A stretch of DNA of 64,000 bases, from the NCBI RefSeq assembly GCF_019049245.1, contig NZ_JAGMUK010000040.1, forward strand, positions 430,149 to 494,148. Reading direction: 5' to 3'. Under the pieces are notes generated by a model that was not told the DNA's origin, did not search any database, and saw only the letters and a program-made list of their open reading frames with translations. Made by a program: the position numbers and the translations under genes. Positions 61,257 through 64,000 of the stretch are shown here, piece after piece. This DNA comes from Streptomyces sp. AC555_RSS877 (GTDB taxonomy: Bacteria > Actinomycetota > Actinomycetes > Streptomycetales > Streptomycetaceae). Within the stretch, counting starts at the first letter, position 1. Every line of letters begins with the position of its first letter.

Positions 61257-61575
61257 CGCTCACCTCTCCTGGCCGGGCTGAAAAAGGCCCCTCCGCCGAA
61301 GTGGCGCTGCAGACCCGTCGCCATAGCTTCGTCCAGTCAGAAGCAGGCGGACAACGAGGAGATCAGGCAGCCTGAGCTCGTCCTTCCTTTCCGCAAGCGG
61401 GCAATCCCGTGGTCGGTCCCGGCCCCGGCCGCGCAGGCCCGACTGCCTGGCCTGGTCACGGTGGACCGCACTTCACCCAGCCCTGCTCCGCCCTGGGCAC
61501 GAAAAGCGTCCCGCCGGCCACGACTTCGGGGCACCGCGGCGCCGAGAGACCAAGGCATGGACCGTCGTCGCTGCG

Positions 61576-61752
61576 GTGCTCGACGCCGGACTGCGTTACG
61601 AGGGCCGTGAACCGTGCGGCTGCGGCAAGGAACCCAAGTTCCGCCCCCGCACCAGAGCGCAGGTGCGTGCACGTCGCATCGCGGCGGCACGAACCGGTAC
61701 TCCGCTCGCCGACATGTTGGGACGAGCGGATCCACAGGCATCCGGCTTCTGA
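61576..61752 (+). CDS. Possible small or partial protein-coding stretch
   Basis: The frame ending at TGA 61750-61752 reads LDAGLRYEGREPCGCGKEPK then FRPRTRAQVRARRIAAARTG and TPLADMLGRADPQASGF, with composition unlike a random GC-rich shadow. GTG at 61576 is the only start in the plausible part; the frame stays open upstream without clear homology. It may be the tail of a lost gene. The remainder of 61257-61575 shows nothing recognisable. Confidence 0.3.
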   Translation: MLDAGLRYEGREPCGCGKEPKFRPRTRAQVRARRIAAARTGTPLADMLGRADPQASGF

Positions 61753-61770
61753 CGCGACTGGGGCATGCGA

Positions 61771-62693
61771 CTAGGGCAACAGCACGATCTTGCCGCCGAC
61801 GTGACCCGTACGGCTCAGGTCGAGTGCGGCGGCTGCCTCCTCCAGGGGGTAGGTGCGTCAGACCGGGACTTGCAGCCGGCCTTTTCCGATGAGAAGGAGG
61901 ATGTCGTGCAAGGCCCGGACGCCGTTGCCGCTCGGGCCGTCCGTGTGGACCTGGATGCCCAGGGGTGCGGCGTCGAAGGCCACGAGGGTGAGGACGCGTT
62001 CGGGGCCTCCCGCGAGCTCGATGGACAGCGGGATCTCGCCGCGGCCGGAGGCGTCGAGTACGGCGTCGACTCCCTCGTGGGCGATCGCCCGTACCTGACC
62101 GGCGAGGTCCTCGCCGTGGCCGACCGGCAACACGCCGAGCTCGCGCAGCCGTTCGTGGTTGGCCTGGCTCGCGGTGCCGATCACGCGCGCACCGCGGGCC
62201 ACGGCGAGCTGGGCGGCGAACGTGCCGACTCCACCGGAAGCGGCATGGATCAGCAGCGTCTCGCCCTGGACGGCCTTGAGACGTTCGAGGACCGTCCACG
62301 CGGTTCCGCCCGAAACCGCAAGAGCTCCGGCGACCTCCCAGGGAATGGCGGGCGGCTTGGCGACCAGCGCGCCCGCGCCCGCGTCGGCGACCGCGGCCTG
62401 GGCGTAGGCCGGAGTCAGTGAGGTCCCGAGGACCTCGTCACCGACGGCGAAGTCGGTCACTCCGTCCCCGACCTGGTCGACCACTCCCATATGTCCGACC
62501 CGAGGCCCGCTGGAAGATCGAGGGGCATCATCTGCCGCATGAACCCCTGTATGACCTTCCAGTCGAACGGATTGACGCCTGCCGCCCGTACCGCGAGCCG
62601 GACTTGTCCAGGGCCCGGGGCGGGCGCCGGAACGTCCACGACGCGCGGCACTTCGCCGCTGCCGTATTCGGAGAACTGCACAGCAAGGGACAT
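61771..62693 (-). pseudogene. Quinone oxidoreductase / zinc-free alcohol dehydrogenase, two lesions
   Basis: MDR-type enzyme starting MSLAVQFSEYGSGEVPRVVD at ATG 62693. Near 62487 a one-base deletion (GSDI then out of frame) breaks it; the other frame continues VVDQVGDGVTDFAVGDEVLG, LLIHAASGGVGTFAAQLAVA and so on. At 61858-61860 an in-frame TGA (expected Trp) interrupts VPV-RTYPLEEAAAALDLSR, and the natural end KIVLLP occurs at 61771. Both an indel and a substitution, so decay is likely. Confidence 0.85.
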
Positions 62694-62766
62694 CCTTGTT
62701 CCACGCCATGTCTTGCCTGGGCAAACGGTTCGGGAAAACGGGGGGAGGCGGCGGTCACCGCCGATG

Positions 62767-63177
62767 TCACTGGCCGCAGGGGCCGGAGTGATCGCAGTGC
62801 GGCTGGAGCCGGCTGCTTCCGCAGCCGCACAGCACGGCCCTGGTCTCGGCGCGTGTCCCCTCCTCCGTGTCCAGCGACAGTTCGCCGCGAACGAGCAGTT
62901 GTCCGGCAGGGGTCCGGGTGATCCGGGTGGGCCGGTCCGGGGTCTCTCTCCCGCCCTCCGCCAGTTCGTACTGGAGCGCCCCCGACGGGCAGTGGCGTAC
63001 CACCTCGGCCAGCCGATCGGCCGGGGCGGCATCGGGCTGAATCCACGGACGCCGGCTCGCGTCGAAGACCTCGGGCAGGCCCCTGATGCACTCGGTGGCG
63101 TGCAGACAGCGCCTCGCCTCGAAGGTGACGGTGATCTCCGGCGCCTCGTAGGCCTTCTTCTCGGGTTTGCCGCTCAT
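62767..63177 (-). CDS. Fe-S protein: YjdI-like [4Fe-4S] mono-cluster domain plus variant CDGSH tail
   Basis: 136 residues. The N-terminal half matches the YjdI/Fer4_19 family: FEARRCLHATECIRGLPEVF, RRPWIQPDAAP and HCPSGALQYEL provide the cluster Cys. The C-terminal half resembles a CDGSH zinc-finger-like [2Fe-2S] domain: VRGELSLD, then CGCGSSRLQPHCDHSG. In the canonical C-x-C...P-x-C-D-G-S-H the last ligand is His; here the end is CDHSG, so the His is displaced. ATG at 63177 with GAGGAAG. Its neighbour is a YjdJ-like acetyltransferase, as in enterobacteria. Confidence 0.85.
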   Translation of the reverse strand: MSGKPEKKAYEAPEITVTFEARRCLHATECIRGLPEVFDASRRPWIQPDAAPADRLAEVVRHCPSGALQYELAEGGRETPDRPTRITRTPAGQLLVRGELSLDTEEGTRAETRAVLCGCGSSRLQPHCDHSGPCGQ

Positions 63178-63216
63178 ACCGATCTTCCTCACTGCTTCAG
63201 GGGGCCAGCGGCCGGG

Positions 63217-63525
63217 TCAGTCGCTGACCTTGCTCCGGGACTGGTACAGCAGGTCGGCATACTCGGGGTGGCGACCGATCCAGGCTGCGTAGAAGGGGCA
63301 GGTAGCCAGCACCCGCAGACCTGCGCCGCGTGCCTCGTCCAGGGAGGTCCGAACCAGCGCGGAGCCGACCCCCTTGCCCTCGAACGCCGGATCCACCTCC
63401 GTGTGCAGGAAGGCGATCAGTTCCGATGTGCGAAGGTACTGCGAGAAGCCCGCGACCTCGGTTCCACCGTCCACGGTGGCCTCGTAGCGGCGTGCTTCAG
63501 GTACGTCGATCACCTTGACGGTCAC
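63217..63525 (-). CDS. YjdJ-like GNAT acetyltransferase
   Basis: 102-residue small GNAT of the YjdJ type: YEATVDGGTEVAGFSQYLRT, LIAFLHTEVDPAFEGKGVGS (acetyl-CoA loop G-x-G-V/I-G), and LRVLATCPFYAAWIGRHPEY with the conserved C-P-F/Y. GTG at 63525 is preceded by AGGAGG. Forms a two-gene operon with the Fe-S protein. Directly upstream are two MarR-type palindromes. Confidence 0.9.
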   Translation of the reverse strand: MTVKVIDVPEARRYEATVDGGTEVAGFSQYLRTSELIAFLHTEVDPAFEGKGVGSALVRTSLDEARGAGLRVLATCPFYAAWIGRHPEYADLLYQSRSKVSD

Positions 63526-63538
63526 TTTTCCTCCTAAA

Positions 63539-63552
63539 GTTGATATATCAAC
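63539..63552. promoter_or_regulatory. MarR-type operator 1, GTTGATATATCAAC
   Basis: Perfect 14-bp palindrome 14 bp before the GTG of the acetyltransferase gene; very A/T-rich against its background. Overlaps the expected promoter or leader region. MarR-family proteins bind such TTGA-N4-TCAA sites. Confidence 0.7.
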
Positions 63553-63569
63553 AAAATACCGAATGGAGT

Positions 63570-63581
63570 TTGATGTGTCAA
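63570..63581. promoter_or_regulatory. MarR-type operator 2, TTGATGTGTCAA
   Basis: Second TTGA-N4-TCAA copy, centred 30 bp (about three helical turns) from operator 1. Lies between the acetyltransferase gene and the MarR remnant, both on the minus strand. Confidence 0.6.
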
Positions 63582-63637
63582 CGTTCGACCGGTGAGGTTG
63601 GCGAGCGGAGGGGCGTGCCGCATATCGCGTTACTTGC

Positions 63638-64000
63638 TCACCCGCAGTCCTTCTCCAGCCCTTCGAGGACGAGACCGGAGATCTGGGCGAGCATCGCGAG
63701 CTCCGCCGGGCTGAGCGGGTCGATGAACAGGCGGCGGACTGCGTCGACATGCCGGGGGGTGGCCGTCGCGAGGGCTTCGCGGCCGGCGGGGGTGACGACG
63801 ACGAACGCCACGCGTGCGTCGGTGGGGCAGTCCTCCCGCAGGCAAGGCCGCGCTTGGCCATCCGGTTGATGTGGTGGGACATCCGGCTCTTTTCCCACTC
63901 CACCGCCCTGGCCGGCTCCAGGACGCGCAGCCGTCCCTCGGGGGCCTCGGCGAGGTGGACGAGTACTCCGCAGTCCGCGGCGGACAGGCCGGACTCGGCC
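63638..64000 (-). pseudogene. MarR-family regulator, frameshifted, cut by the right window edge
   Basis: Frame from the right edge to about 63855 reads ESGLSAADCGVLVHLAEAPE, then RAVEWEKSRMSHHINRMAKR, the MarR winged helix. After GLA the homologous continuation LREDCPTDARVAFVVVTPAG and PLSPAELAMLAQISGLVLEG is in another frame, ending at 63638. So a single indel near 63850 disrupts the wing. A frameshift in the assembly cannot be excluded. It would have controlled the TTGA-N4-TCAA sites just downstream. Confidence 0.75.

Overview
The window is high-GC DNA with actinomycete codon usage, and its gene content (SpoIIE-type phosphatase with an anti-sigma-like kinase domain, snapalysin-like protease, PucR, HxlR and TerD families, an ECF41 sigma factor, GC-rich hairpins without U-tracts between convergent genes) points to Streptomyces or a close relative. 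No rRNA, tRNA, CRISPR array, insertion sequence or replication origin was recognised.

Positions 1-35,250 form one large catabolic supercluster. At the left edge are a sugar-type binding lipoprotein (cut by the window) and, divergently, a Rieske oxygenase with ferredoxin, a 72-residue protein and an MDR reductase. Facing them is a long minus-strand gene train (about 15.8 to 4.6 kb): second Rieske oxygenase, SDR, a PEP-utilizing swivel protein, ABM-domain protein, GAF/SpoIIE/ATPase regulator, and a complete RbsA/RbsC/RbsB-like importer. Divergent from it is a plus-strand operon: VOC protein plus E1-alpha, E1-beta and E2 of a 2-oxoacid dehydrogenase. After a divergent pair of paralogous TetR regulators come SDR, thiolase-like protein, OB-fold partner, acyl-CoA dehydrogenase, a PPDK-like protein with an eroded nucleotide domain, an unrecognised 210-residue protein and an enoyl-CoA hydratase (all minus). 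On the plus strand follow a second acyl-CoA dehydrogenase, an IcmF-type fused cobalamin mutase and a 3-hydroxyacyl-CoA dehydrogenase. The logic suggests import, oxygenation, oxidative decarboxylation to an acyl-CoA, beta-oxidation and a B12 carbon-skeleton rearrangement; the substrate is unknown. No E3, no CoA ligase and no separate mutase chaperone is present. Recurrent inverted repeats (ACT-N13-AGT, a 12-bp CTTTCTATTGAC element, and two tandem perfect palindromes before icmF) suggest a shared regulon.

Positions 35.3-43 kb hold a P-loop kinase, a pyruvyl-transferase-like protein next to an FAD oxidoreductase, and a textbook ECF41 module: AhpD-like gene preceded by TGTCACA-N16-CGTC, then the ECF41 sigma factor. 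An MFS exporter and a PucR regulator follow.

Positions 43-64 kb are a mosaic of intact stress, secretion and carbohydrate genes (TerD, USP, GH65 phosphorylase, phosphoglucomutase, GH16-like enzyme, snapalysin, OsmC, NmrA/HxlR pair, YjdI/YjdJ-like pair) and many decaying genes: a flotillin locus, a HAD/beta-phosphoglucomutase tail before GH65, a MerR/oxidoreductase pair that lost both 5' ends, an alpha/beta hydrolase, an SDR tail, a quinone oxidoreductase and a frameshifted MarR at the right edge. At least one of these carries a point nonsense change as well as an indel, so decay rather than only sequencing error is likely. This fits a chromosome-arm or otherwise relaxed accessory region.
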